Part shown: positions 1-7,171 of the stretch, one piece after another
How the letters are laid out: each line of letters opens with the position of its first letter
How positions within the stretch are numbered: the first letter of the stretch is position 1
Origin: Bacillota bacterium
Lineage (GTDB): Bacteria > Bacillota > Dethiobacteria > DTU022
Direction of reading: 5' to 3'
NCBI GenBank assembly: GCA_012727685.1
Contig: JAAYGO010000025.1
Coordinates: 1 to 17,390 of the forward strand
DNA length: 17,390 nucleotides
Notes under the pieces: model-generated
What the model was told of the DNA's origin: nothing
Seen by the model: only the letters and a program-made list of their open reading frames with translations
Databases searched by the model: none
Made by a program: the position numbers and the translations under genes

Positions 1-1101
1 CACTTTAACGATCTGGCCCTGGAGCTGAAAAAGATCATACTCAGCGAGCTAGATTACCTCAATGAAGCCCGGAATGTGCAGCGTTTTAGGAAAAATTTTG
101 CGGATAGCGGGACGGTCTATATCCCTAAGGTTTACTGGTCGCATACCACCTGTCATGTGTTGACCATGGAGCTGCGGGAAGGTTATAGCCTTGCCCGTTA
201 CTTGGAGGCTCCGCTGCCCGACCCGGCTCCGCGTCAGCTTGCGGAAATGCTGACCGACTGTTTTGTTAAGCAGATCTTTATCGATGGTTTTTTCCACGGC
301 GATCCGCACCCGGGAAACCTGGCTGTCTTGCCTGACCGCCGCTTGTTGATCATGGATTTTGGGGCCGCCGGGACAATTGACGACGAGCTGCGCGGCAAAT
401 TTTTAACCCTCTTAAAAGCCTTTCGCTCTTTTGATACGGCCACCATCACCGATGAACTGTTAACCCTGGCCGAAGCTTCGCCGCTGAAGGTCAATCGCTC
501 CGAATTGATGCGTGATATCGGCCGTTTCCAGGAACAATTTTACGAGGTTCCGCTTAAGAATATCAACCTGGGCGAAGCGTTTCAGAATCTGATGAATATT
601 GCCATGAAGCACCGCCTTCGCCTGCCTTACACCTTATTGCTCCTGGGCAGGACCCTGGTGACCCTGGAAGGAACGATTGCCCGCCTTGACCCGGAATTTA
701 ATATTGCTGCGGTGCTGCAAAAATATGGCCCCTCATTGCAAAGCCGCCAGCTTAGATTTACCGCGCGGCGAGTCCGGGGGACCTTGCGCAGTTACTACCG
801 GCTTTGGGAGGAGATACCGGAACGCACGGTAGAACTGTTGCGGGAGGCGGCTGCGGGTGATCTACAGCTAAAAGTGGAGCTCATGCATACAAAGTCGGCA
901 CTGCACACCCTGGAAACCATGATCAATCGCCTCGCTTTCAGCATTGTCCTGGCCAGCCTGATCATCGGGTTGTCGCAGAACCTGCGCCTGGAGAACGTTG
1001 CCTGGCTGACGCGCTTTCCGATTGCCGAGCTAGTCTTGATCGGGGCAGCCCTGGCCGGGGTGTGGTGGCTGTTTTCCATCATCCGCTCAGGGAGATTTTA
1101 A
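1..1101 (+). CDS. UbiB/ABC1 (ADCK) family atypical kinase, 3' part
   Basis: The frame is open from the first base, so the gene starts upstream; 366 codons remain of a family that is usually about 550 residues. Visible parts are the ELDYLNEARN segment (codons 16-25), the catalytic loop HGDPHPGN (from codon 99) and the metal-binding DFG (codons 119-121). The C-terminus has two hydrophobic stretches (about 315-331 and 338-358) that should anchor it in the membrane, as is usual for bacterial UbiB/AarF proteins. The family's N-terminal KxGQ and alanine-rich nucleotide loop lie outside the window. Family members are atypical ATPases/kinases linked to isoprenoid-quinone or other lipid metabolism. 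The quinone role is known from proteobacteria and mitochondria; in anaerobic Bacillota the substrate is not established. The next gene follows after 41 bases. A GTG at 76 is internal and should not be taken as the start. Confidence 0.93.
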   Translation, partial: HFNDLALELKKIILSELDYLNEARNVQRFRKNFADSGTVYIPKVYWSHTTCHVLTMELREGYSLARYLEAPLPDPAPRQLAEMLTDCFVKQIFIDGFFHGDPHPGNLAVLPDRRLLIMDFGAAGTIDDELRGKFLTLLKAFRSFDTATITDELLTLAEASPLKVNRSELMRDIGRFQEQFYEVPLKNINLGEAFQNLMNIAMKHRLRLPYTLLLLGRTLVTLEGTIARLDPEFNIAAVLQKYGPSLQSRQLRFTARRVRGTLRSYYRLWEEIPERTVELLREAAAGDLQLKVELMHTKSALHTLETMINRLAFSIVLASLIIGLSQNLRLENVAWLTRFPIAELVLIGAALAGVWWLFSIIRSGRF

Positions 1102-1142
1102 GGCAGCGGGCTTTCTTAAGCATTATTTTAAGGAGGACGGCA

Positions 1143-2102
1143 ATGCAGAAAAACATATCTGCCCTTGTGGATATCGGGGGAACAAAAATATTAATCCTCC
1201 TGGCCGCTCCGGGCCGCAAGGTTTTATTCAGAGAAAAATACAGTACCCCGCGCGAACGGGAGCCGCACGCCATGGCCGCTGCGCTAAGCGCTAGCCTGTC
1301 GCAGGCCTTGGAAAACAGCGGGGTATTGCGGGACGATTTGGCCGGCCTCGGTATTTGCATCGCCGCCCTGGTAGACTATCATAAAGGTGTGATTTACCAG
1401 GCGCCGAACCTGGGATGGTTCGAGCCGGTCCCTTTTCGTGATATGCTGCAAAAGGAATGGCCATGCCCGGTTCTTATTGAGAACGACGCCAATGCAGCAG
1501 TGGTCGGCGAGGTCTATTACGGCGCCGCCCGCGGGCACCGCGACGTTATCTATGTTACTGTCAGCACCGGTATTGGCGGCGGCCTGTTTTTAGACGGCAA
1601 GCTCTACCGGGGATGCAGCGGTTTCGCGGGCGAAATCGGGCATATCAAGCCGTTTGGGCAAGGAAGACAGTGCAACTGCGGAGGAATGGACTGCCTTGAA
1701 GCCTGGGCAGCGGGGACGGCGATCGCCCGCCGCGCCGCGGCGCTAATGGGGGACGAAACTAAGAATCGAGGTGAGGTAAACACCGCCTGGGTATTTGATC
1801 AGGCTGAAGCCGGCAATCCCAGGGCGCGCGCCTTGATCGCAGAAACGGGGGTAACGCTCGGCATCGGCCTGGCTAACCTGGTAACCCTGCTGAACCCTTC
1901 CTGCCTGGTTGTCGGGGGCGGAGTGGCCGGAAACAGGGCCTCTTTTTTGGCCCAGGTATGGGAACAGGTTAAGAAAAGCGCCATTGCCCCCGCGGTGGAG
2001 GTCACCCGCCCCATGCTGGTCGCGGCGGAGCTGGAACCCGAAGCCGGAATCTGGGGCATGTATGCATTAATGAACAACGAGCTGAAGACAGGTGGCCTGT
2101 AG
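1143..2102 (+). CDS. ROK-family sugar kinase (glucokinase-like)
   Basis: This 319-residue protein carries the ROK fold. It has the phosphate-binding DIGGTK (10-15), the active-site END motif with D115 as probable catalytic base, STGIGGG (141-147) and GEIGH (163-167) leading into a zinc site made of H167, C177, C179 and C184. The usual CxCGxxGC reads CNCGGMDC here, so one Gly is Asp. It probably phosphorylates glucose or a related hexose with ATP in the cytoplasm; N-acetylhexosamine or mannose specificity cannot be excluded. ROK repressors are unlikely because there is no N-terminal helix-turn-helix. The ATG at 1143 is chosen because AAGGAGG lies 6 bases upstream; the frame extends back into the ubiB gene to 1062 without a better site. 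Its TAG stop at 2100-2102 is immediately followed by the ATG of the dedA-like gene, so the two are probably co-translated. Confidence 0.92.
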   Translation: MQKNISALVDIGGTKILILLAAPGRKVLFREKYSTPREREPHAMAAALSASLSQALENSGVLRDDLAGLGICIAALVDYHKGVIYQAPNLGWFEPVPFRDMLQKEWPCPVLIENDANAAVVGEVYYGAARGHRDVIYVTVSTGIGGGLFLDGKLYRGCSGFAGEIGHIKPFGQGRQCNCGGMDCLEAWAAGTAIARRAAALMGDETKNRGEVNTAWVFDQAEAGNPRARALIAETGVTLGIGLANLVTLLNPSCLVVGGGVAGNRASFLAQVWEQVKKSAIAPAVEVTRPMLVAAELEPEAGIWGMYALMNNELKTGGL

Positions 2103-2804
2103 ATGGAACAGCCGGAATGGCTTGCAGCACTCATCGCCAACTTGAGTAAATTAATCGATCAATTTGGCCTGGCCGGGATTGCCGCCGCCATGTTTGCCGA
2201 AAGCGCCGGCGTCCCCTTTGCTTCGGCGGTGGTGATCGCCACTGCCGGCAGTTTAGTATTAAGTGGCAAGTTTTCCGTCTGGTCAATATTGCTCGCTTCG
2301 ACGCTCGGGATAACCGCCGGCAGCATCTGCAGTTATTGTATTGGCCTGGTCAGTACGAAAATGGGCGGTTTAATCAAGAGTGCCCTGTGGAGGCGGGCAA
2401 ACCGGAAGGATAAACCAACTCGGCCGCGTCAATCAAAAGTATATGCGTTGTGGGAAAAATACGGCAGCTTCTCGGTTTTCATGGGCCAGCTCTGGGGAGT
2501 AACGCGCACCTTTATCTCTTTTCCGGCCGGCGCCATGCACATGAATATTCTCTTGTTTATTATTTATACCGCCCTGGGCGGCGCCCTGTTTAGCCTGACG
2601 GCCATCGGCACAAGCCTTTTGCTGACCAAGTTTATGGGCCTGATCCTCAGTTATCTGCGCTATTTGCTTTCCCTTTCACCATGGCTGTGGGGCGGGCTGC
2701 TGCTGTGCCTGGCTGTTTTGATTATTCTCTGGCGGCGTTATAATCTGAAAGGATCATTTGCGTCAATCAGCCGGTGGATTAAAACACGGGTATCCCGCAA
2801 ATAG
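2103..2804 (+). CDS. DedA/VTT-domain membrane protein, divergent
   Basis: A 233-residue, strongly hydrophobic protein with the DedA (SNARE-associated/VTT) pattern: a first conserved segment around FAESAGVP (31-38) and a second ending in RTFISFPAG (135-143), followed by C-terminal membrane helices. DedA proteins are inner-membrane transporters or scramblases tied to lipid-carrier recycling, proton motive force and drug tolerance. Compared with the family pattern ExxxxPxPxE ... GRxxPxxR, E33 and R135 are present. The second acidic residue is A42, the proline before it is A40, the first arginine is Q129, and the following proline is replaced by G132. Such changes affect residues known to be essential in E. 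coli YqjA, so function may differ or be lost. The gene starts directly after the ROK stop codon and ends 3 bases from the convergent spoVB-like stop. No terminator is seen. Confidence 0.88.
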   Translation: MEQPEWLAALIANLSKLIDQFGLAGIAAAMFAESAGVPFASAVVIATAGSLVLSGKFSVWSILLASTLGITAGSICSYCIGLVSTKMGGLIKSALWRRANRKDKPTRPRQSKVYALWEKYGSFSVFMGQLWGVTRTFISFPAGAMHMNILLFIIYTALGGALFSLTAIGTSLLLTKFMGLILSYLRYLLSLSPWLWGGLLLCLAVLIILWRRYNLKGSFASISRWIKTRVSRK

Positions 2805-2807
2805 CGC

Positions 2808-4133
2808 TTAAACTTTTCTGCTTAAGAAAGCGATCGCCAAGCAATCGGCCAGTGTGATCAGGATGAAGGTGACGGTATAGGCGATCACCACACCATTGAT
2901 TCCCCAGGAGGGGTTGGCGGTGAGGGCATAGATGATCATGAGGCCGATTAGGGTCCCCCCGAGGTCATTGGCTACGGCGATACCCGGGCGCCCCATGCCG
3001 TGCAGGATTGCAGCCGTGGTAAATTGCAGGTAGGCAAAGGGAACTGCTGGCGCAAGCCGCATTACCAGGGGCGCAGCGGCGGTACTGCCGTAAAAAAGAG
3101 CGGTCAGTGTGGAGGCATTGAGGTAGAGGAGCGCTGCCGAAGCAGCCCCGAGGAGCAGGGAACCCCAGATGGAGAGCTTCACCAGGCGGTAGAGGCGCTC
3201 CTTTAAATGGAGGGTCGCGGCCCCGGCCACGGCAGGGACAATGGTCGTGTTCACCGGAATAATCAGGACGGTGGGTAAAAAGATGAGGGGCAGGGCCATG
3301 CCTGACAGTTGGCCGAACAGGGTCGTGGCCTGAGCACTGCTAAATCCCGCCACCTGCAGGCGCGCCGGGATGAGGAGCGATTCCAGGGTCTGGGTTATGG
3401 AGGTGCTCAGGCGGATCACCAGGATTGGCAAGGAAAGCGAAAACATTTCCTTGCCGATCGAAAGTGAAATACCAGCGTGGATTGTGGAAGGCCCCTCGTT
3501 TTTCTGCATCATAAAAAGGATGAGGAAGCAGGCCACTTCTCCGGCGGCGATGCCGGCAACCAGGCCGGCCAGGACAGAGCTGAGCCCGTAGGGCACCAGA
3601 TAAAAGGCGGCGGCCAAACCGATGGAAACCCGAAAGATCTGTTCAGCAACCTGGGACAAAGCGGTGGGAGCCATATTGGCGCGCCCCTGGGAAAAGCTGC
3701 GCAGCACCGAGGAAAGGGCGGCAAAGGAGAAGGCCGCCGGCATCAGGCGGATTGCCGGAACAATGCGGCGATCGGGAATGAATTCGAGCGGAAAAGAAAA
3801 GACAATCCACAGAAGGATGCTTAACGCCAGCACCGCGATCAGGGCCAGGCCCAAGGCCAACCGGCGCACCTGGATCTGCCTAGCAAAATCCCCCCGGGCA
3901 TAGCTGTCGGCGACCATCTTGGTTACCGCTCCTGACAATCCGAGCCCAGCGATGACGACAAGCAGGGCGTAAACAGGCATGATCATCTGGAAAAGGCCAA
4001 GGCCTTCGGCTCCTACCAGGCGCGAGAGGACCATGCGATAAACGAGGCCGATGAGCCGGGTAATTGACCCCGCAATTATTAATTGCAGGGTGCCCTTAAC
4101 CAGTGAGCTTTTCAGTTTATCCTGGAATCTCAT
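2808..4133 (-). CDS. spoVB: SpoVB-like polysaccharide/lipid flippase (MOP superfamily)
   Basis: This 441-residue integral membrane protein has about 12 hydrophobic segments and the N-terminal pattern of SpoVB/MurJ-type exporters (KGTLQLIIAGSITRLIGLVY, residues 13-32). SpoVB is needed for spore cortex formation in Bacillus and belongs to the family that flips lipid-linked glycans or lipid II. B. subtilis SpoVB has about 518 residues, so this one is shorter at its C-terminus, perhaps lacking two helices. The stop lies only 3 bases from the convergent dedA stop. The ATG at 4133 is the only reasonable start, but no good Shine-Dalgarno precedes it; the leader is pyrimidine-rich on this strand. A CATATCAT sequence just upstream resembles a sigma-E -10 box in 6 of 8 positions, which is only suggestive. 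The glucosaminidase gene lies 127 bases upstream on the same strand. The spoVB assignment within the superfamily is likely but not certain. Confidence 0.82.
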   Translation of the reverse strand: MRFQDKLKSSLVKGTLQLIIAGSITRLIGLVYRMVLSRLVGAEGLGLFQMIMPVYALLVVIAGLGLSGAVTKMVADSYARGDFARQIQVRRLALGLALIAVLALSILLWIVFSFPLEFIPDRRIVPAIRLMPAAFSFAALSSVLRSFSQGRANMAPTALSQVAEQIFRVSIGLAAAFYLVPYGLSSVLAGLVAGIAAGEVACFLILFMMQKNEGPSTIHAGISLSIGKEMFSLSLPILVIRLSTSITQTLESLLIPARLQVAGFSSAQATTLFGQLSGMALPLIFLPTVLIIPVNTTIVPAVAGAATLHLKERLYRLVKLSIWGSLLLGAASAALLYLNASTLTALFYGSTAAAPLVMRLAPAVPFAYLQFTTAAILHGMGRPGIAVANDLGGTLIGLMIIYALTANPSWGINGVVIAYTVTFILITLADCLAIAFLSRKV

Positions 4134-4152
4134 AATAGTAAATGATATGCCT

Positions 4153-4187
4153 GGAAAGGAGCAAGAAGAAGAAAAAGAAGGAGAGTG
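4153..4187. other. Homopurine tract (plus strand)
   Basis: A run of A and G interrupted only by one C at 4162 lies in the leader of the spoVB-like gene. On that gene's own strand it is a C/T tract, which explains why no Shine-Dalgarno is present there. No function is assigned. Confidence 0.5.
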
Positions 4188-4260
4188 TGGCTTTATTTCC
4201 CGGGCGAGCGCAGTATTCGCCTAAATTCGCGCTTTTTCACGGGGTTAAGGATATTGATGC

Positions 4261-5031
4261 TTAGCGTCCGCCGGGTATGGCCGCCCGGGCGATCCGCGCC
4301 ATGGCGCGGCCGACTTTGTAGGCCCACTGCGGATCGGAGGCATAACGGATGTTGATCGCTTCGAGATTGTCACCGTGGTAGTTCCGCCCGCCCCGGCTGA
4401 GATAGCTTGTCGACAGCAGGCGGGCTGCATAAAAAATACATTCTTCCTTGCTGGAAAAAGACAGGGCCCGGTTATAGGGATCGTAGTTGGCGGCGCCCAG
4501 GCCGAATAGGTTATTTTTTTCGCGGGCCAGTTTGGACGCTCCTCCGCCGCTTTCCAAATAGGCAATCGCGGCGAGGACCAGGCTGTTGACACCGTATTGA
4601 TCTTCAGCCTGAACCAGGGCTTCCCCGGTTCCGGACAACCCGCGGGCGCCCAACCTTGTCCAGGCCCGTTCATACATGCTGGCGGTAAAATCCGATTGCA
4701 TGAGCACGGCCATTACCGAGCCTTTCATGGCCACCGCGTTGCGGTAGGTTTGCGTTTGATTAAAGAGGATTTGTTCCAACTCTTCGTTGCGTTCTTCCAC
4801 TTCATCAATTTTGAGCAGCGCTTTGCGCAACTGGTTGAAGAGCGATTCATTTTCCTCGTAAGCCTTGTTTAGATCATCGACCGTTTCCATAAAAACCTGG
4901 TTTAGTTCCGTATACTGCTGCTGCAAGTGCGCATTCTTTTCTCTTTCCAGGGCAATCTGGTGCTGCCAGCCCAAGATGGCGAGCAACAGCAGGGAGGTTG
5001 CGACGATAAACTTTAATTTTTTTAAAAACAT
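4261..5031 (-). CDS. Membrane-anchored glucosaminidase-domain (GH73-type) hydrolase
   Basis: A 256-residue protein with three parts. Residues 5-21 form a signal anchor (KLKFIVATSLLLLAILG), 25-95 a charged heptad-like coiled coil, and 135-250 a glucosaminidase domain. E160 in AYLESGGG is the expected catalytic glutamate, followed by KNNLFGL (172-178) and YASDPQWAYKV (230-240), which are typical of LytD/FlgJ-type endo-beta-N-acetylglucosaminidases. It should cut glycan strands of peptidoglycan outside the cytoplasmic membrane. The ATG at 5031 is preferred over an in-frame TTG at 5052: GAGGGGGAG sits about 10 bases before the ATG, and the protein then begins cleanly with the anchor. It reads toward the spoVB-like gene, and both concern the envelope. 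A sporulation role is possible but not shown by the sequence. Confidence 0.88.
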   Translation of the reverse strand: MFLKKLKFIVATSLLLLAILGWQHQIALEREKNAHLQQQYTELNQVFMETVDDLNKAYEENESLFNQLRKALLKIDEVEERNEELEQILFNQTQTYRNAVAMKGSVMAVLMQSDFTASMYERAWTRLGARGLSGTGEALVQAEDQYGVNSLVLAAIAYLESGGGASKLAREKNNLFGLGAANYDPYNRALSFSSKEECIFYAARLLSTSYLSRGGRNYHGDNLEAINIRYASDPQWAYKVGRAMARIARAAIPGGR

Positions 5032-5333
5032 CTTGGTCCAGCTCCCCCTCAAAAAGCCAACTCAATGCTTTATGTATATAGAAATGACGCAAACTTATTC
5101 GCGAAGGAGAGCGGTAAATCCTGCAATTTCATCCTGAAAGGTCTAAAGACTGGTAAATGATAGAAAGATCTTTTTAGCTAAGTCGGGAGTTGTGAATCAC
5201 TTTTCTCTATACTTAGAAGGTAATGTAGGTTTTTATTTAACTATTATTAAAGCAAATGTAAATAAGGATAAAAATACAATTATCGATATGAATTGCCAGT
5301 CGATCCAGCTCCAATCTATTCCCATAAACCTCC
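5032..5333. other. Gene-free leader and AT-rich stretch
   Basis: About 300 bases hold no convincing gene. The right part (about 5150-5333) is much richer in A/T than the genes on either side, and I see no recognisable protein remnant in it. The left part is the leader of the glucosaminidase gene on the minus strand and contains the separately listed GCAGGATTT / GCGAATAA element. No clear terminator hairpin for the small gene upstream was found. Confidence 0.6.
5070..5132 (-). promoter_or_regulatory. Leader element with GCAGGATTTA ... GCGAATAA
   Basis: On the minus strand, TTGCAGGATTTA (5126 to 5115) is followed after a short spacer by GCGAATAA (5102 to 5095), about 70 bases before the glucosaminidase start. 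It can be read as a 20-codon mini-ORF from an ATG at 5132 to a TAA at 5070. It lacks a real ribosome binding site, so I treat it as a DNA or RNA element. The core recalls short intergenic motifs I remember from clostridial genomes, but I could not verify that. Related GCGAATA cores occur at 4213-4219 (minus strand) and 14626-14632 (plus strand), also between genes. Confidence 0.35.
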
Positions 5334-5516
5334 CTAAGTAATGAATAGTCCAATAAAAATTACTCCTATACATGCTGGTATTATGTAACCTAAGAATTTA
5401 TACTTGTTTTTGTTTCTCAATTTTTCTTTTTCAATTTCATTGTGTAATTGAATCCTTGCCTTTTCCCGTGCATATTCGTCTCGAAAAGCTCTTTCTTCCA
5501 GGTTTCTTTCCATCAT
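5334..5516 (-). CDS. Small tail-anchored protein of unknown function
   Basis: I do not recognise this 60-residue protein. Residues 1-38 are highly charged and helical (many E, R and K), consistent with a short coiled coil. Residues 41-59 (FLGYIIPACIGVIFIGLFI) form one membrane helix at the extreme C-terminus, so it should be a tail-anchored cytoplasmic-side protein. The reading frame looks real because a strong AGGTGA Shine-Dalgarno lies 6 bases before the first of two consecutive ATG codons. The gene and its flanks are much more AT-rich than their neighbours, which suggests recent acquisition or low constraint. Upstream on its strand, CATAAAAT matches a sigma-E-type -10 box in 7 of 8 positions, but no good -35 accompanies it. 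It is divergent from miaB and about 300 bases upstream of the glucosaminidase gene on the same strand. Confidence 0.68.
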   Translation of the reverse strand: MMERNLEERAFRDEYAREKARIQLHNEIEKEKLRNKNKYKFLGYIIPACIGVIFIGLFIT

Positions 5517-5589
5517 AATAAATCACCTCGTTAAATTTTATGCTTCAGGTTTTGGAATGAGGTTGAAAAAAATGTTTCACATTCAGCGA

Positions 5590-5626
5590 GAAATCAATGA
5601 TGGCATGAATCAACAAGCATGATTTC
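5590..5626. repeat. Short inverted repeat between divergent genes
   Basis: GAAATCA (5590-5596) and TGATTTC (5620-5626) are perfect inverted arms with a 23-base spacer, between the small gene and the miaB promoter. It might be an operator. With 7-base arms it may equally be chance. Confidence 0.25.
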
Positions 5627-5662
5627 CAGGTGCGAAGGCTCCCTTTTTTATTGCGCTTATTT

Positions 5663-5671
5663 TGGTATAAT
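5663..5671 (+). promoter_or_regulatory. Extended -10 promoter of the miaB operon
   Basis: TGGTATAAT combines a perfect TATAAT with the upstream TGn of extended -10 promoters. There is no TTGACA-like -35 at 16-18 bases, which fits this class. Transcription would begin near 5678, leaving a leader of about 20 bases before miaB. Confidence 0.75.
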
Positions 5672-5696
5672 AAGGGCAAGAAAGGAGAGCCTATCC

Positions 5697-7085
5697 ATGC
5701 CCTTTGAATCCTCGCCTCAGTCCCATGACCTCATTGAATATGCCAATCTGGGGGTAGGGAAAAGGTACTTTATTATCACTTTTGGCTGCCAGATGAACGA
5801 AAATGACTCGGAAGTGACGGCCGGGCTCCTGGAAAGCATCGGTTACAGTGCGGCGGCATGCCCCAACGAGGCCGACCTGATCATCATCAATACCTGTGCC
5901 GTGCGGCGCAAGCCCGAGGACAAGGTAGCGGGATTGCTGGGCAAGCTGAAAGCGCTCAAGAATGAAAAAAGAGATTTGCTCATTGCCGTGGGCGGTTGCA
6001 TGAGCCAGCAAGAGGAAGTGGCCTCCTACATAAGCAAGCGCTTTCCTCATGTCAACCTGGTTTACGGTACATACTCGCTGCCGCGTTTACCGGAGCTGTT
6101 GCAGCAGGCGGCGCGGCAGCGGGGGACAATTGTGGATATCGAAGCAAGGCCGGACAGCCGGGAAGGGCTGCCCATACGCCGCTCCAGCAGCTTTAAGGCC
6201 TGGCTGCCGGTGATCTACGGGTGCAACAATTTTTGTTCTTACTGTATTGTGCCCCATGTGCGCGGGCGCGAACGGAGCCGCCCCCTGGAGGAGATCGTGG
6301 CTGAAGCCCGCACCCTGGCCGGGCAGGGTTACCTGGAAATTACCCTGCTCGGGCAAAATGTAAATTCGTACGGCCTTGACCGCGCCGCCGGATATGATTT
6401 TTCCGATCTGCTTGTGGAGCTGGAGAAGGTGGAGGGGCTGGCCCGCATCCGCTTTATGACCTCCCATCCCAAGGACCTCTCTCCGAAACTGATTGAAACG
6501 ATGCGCACTTCGCAAAAAATCTGCGAGCACTTGCACCTGCCGGTCCAGGCGGGGAGCAACCGGATATTGAAACGCATGAACCGGCGCTATACCCGCGAGC
6601 ATTATCTCGCGCTGGTTGCCGCCATCAGGGAAGCTATTCCCGGCATCGCCCTCACGACCGACATTATTGTCGGTTTCCCGGGCGAAACGGAGGCTGATTT
6701 TGAAGAGACCCTTTCCCTGGTGGAAGCGGTGCGCTATGACAACGCCTTTACCTTTTTATATTCGCCGCGCCGGGGTACCGCCGCCGCCTCCCTTGCCGAA
6801 ACGCTCACCCACCGGGAAAAAGAGGAGCGGCTGCAGCGGCTGGTCGACATTCAGAACCCCATCAGCCTGGAGATCAACCAGGCCCTGGTGGGTCAAACGG
6901 TGGAAGTGCTGGTGGAGGGTCCAAGCAAGAATAATCACGAGCTGCTGACCGGCCGCACCAGGACAAACAAGCTGGTCCATTTTAAAGCGCCCGCCTGCCC
7001 TCCGGGAAGCCTCGTTGAGATCGAGATTACCGAAGCGCGTACATTTAATTTATTCGGCAAGCTCCGGGATGTGGAAAAGCATTGA
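5697..7085 (+). CDS. miaB: tRNA-2-methylthio-N6-dimethylallyladenosine synthase MiaB
   Basis: MiaB converts i6A37 of tRNAs reading UNN codons to ms2i6A, inserting sulfur and a methyl group by radical-SAM chemistry. The protein has 462 residues, normal for the family. The N-terminal methylthiotransferase domain has its three cluster cysteines at C31 (FGCQMN), C67 (NTCAVR) and C101 (GGCMSQ). The radical-SAM CxxxCxxC is C176, C180, C183 in YGCNNFCSYC. A C-terminal TRAM domain (about 395-458) binds RNA. The NTCAVR and VPHVRGRERSR signatures point to MiaB rather than MtaB or RimO. ATG 5697 is chosen because AGGAGAG lies 7 bases upstream and the start falls just after the promoter; the frame's earlier start at 5619 would precede the promoter. 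The substrate is made by MiaA, encoded at 13668-14621 in the same array. Confidence 0.97.
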   Translation: MPFESSPQSHDLIEYANLGVGKRYFIITFGCQMNENDSEVTAGLLESIGYSAAACPNEADLIIINTCAVRRKPEDKVAGLLGKLKALKNEKRDLLIAVGGCMSQQEEVASYISKRFPHVNLVYGTYSLPRLPELLQQAARQRGTIVDIEARPDSREGLPIRRSSSFKAWLPVIYGCNNFCSYCIVPHVRGRERSRPLEEIVAEARTLAGQGYLEITLLGQNVNSYGLDRAAGYDFSDLLVELEKVEGLARIRFMTSHPKDLSPKLIETMRTSQKICEHLHLPVQAGSNRILKRMNRRYTREHYLALVAAIREAIPGIALTTDIIVGFPGETEADFEETLSLVEAVRYDNAFTFLYSPRRGTAAASLAETLTHREKEERLQRLVDIQNPISLEINQALVGQTVEVLVEGPSKNNHELLTGRTRTNKLVHFKAPACPPGSLVEIEITEARTFNLFGKLRDVEKH

Positions 7086-7171
7086 CGCTACGCTATCGCA
7101 TGCCTTGCTGTTATCTGATGGAGAATATGGCCTTGAAACCGGACGGTTTTCAGCAGCAGGGAGGGGAGATG

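Noticed and set aside
3477..3824. Plus-strand frames opposite the spoVB-like gene
   Set aside because: Gly/Lys/Arg-rich nonsense translation opposite a membrane-protein gene; no start signal.
4190..4260. Terminator between the glucosaminidase and spoVB-like genes
   Set aside because: Only 5-base stems with long loops and no T-tract in the transcribed direction.
5070..5132. 20-codon mini-ORF as a leader peptide gene
   Set aside because: No convincing ribosome binding site and no regulatory codon run; kept only as a possible DNA/RNA element.
7082..7171. TTG start at 7082 giving a 30-residue N-terminal extension of the PBP
   Set aside because: The 4-base overlap with the miaB stop is tempting, but there is no Shine-Dalgarno there and the extension would precede a signal sequence; GGGAGGGGAG directly before the ATG pair at 7169/7172 is far better.
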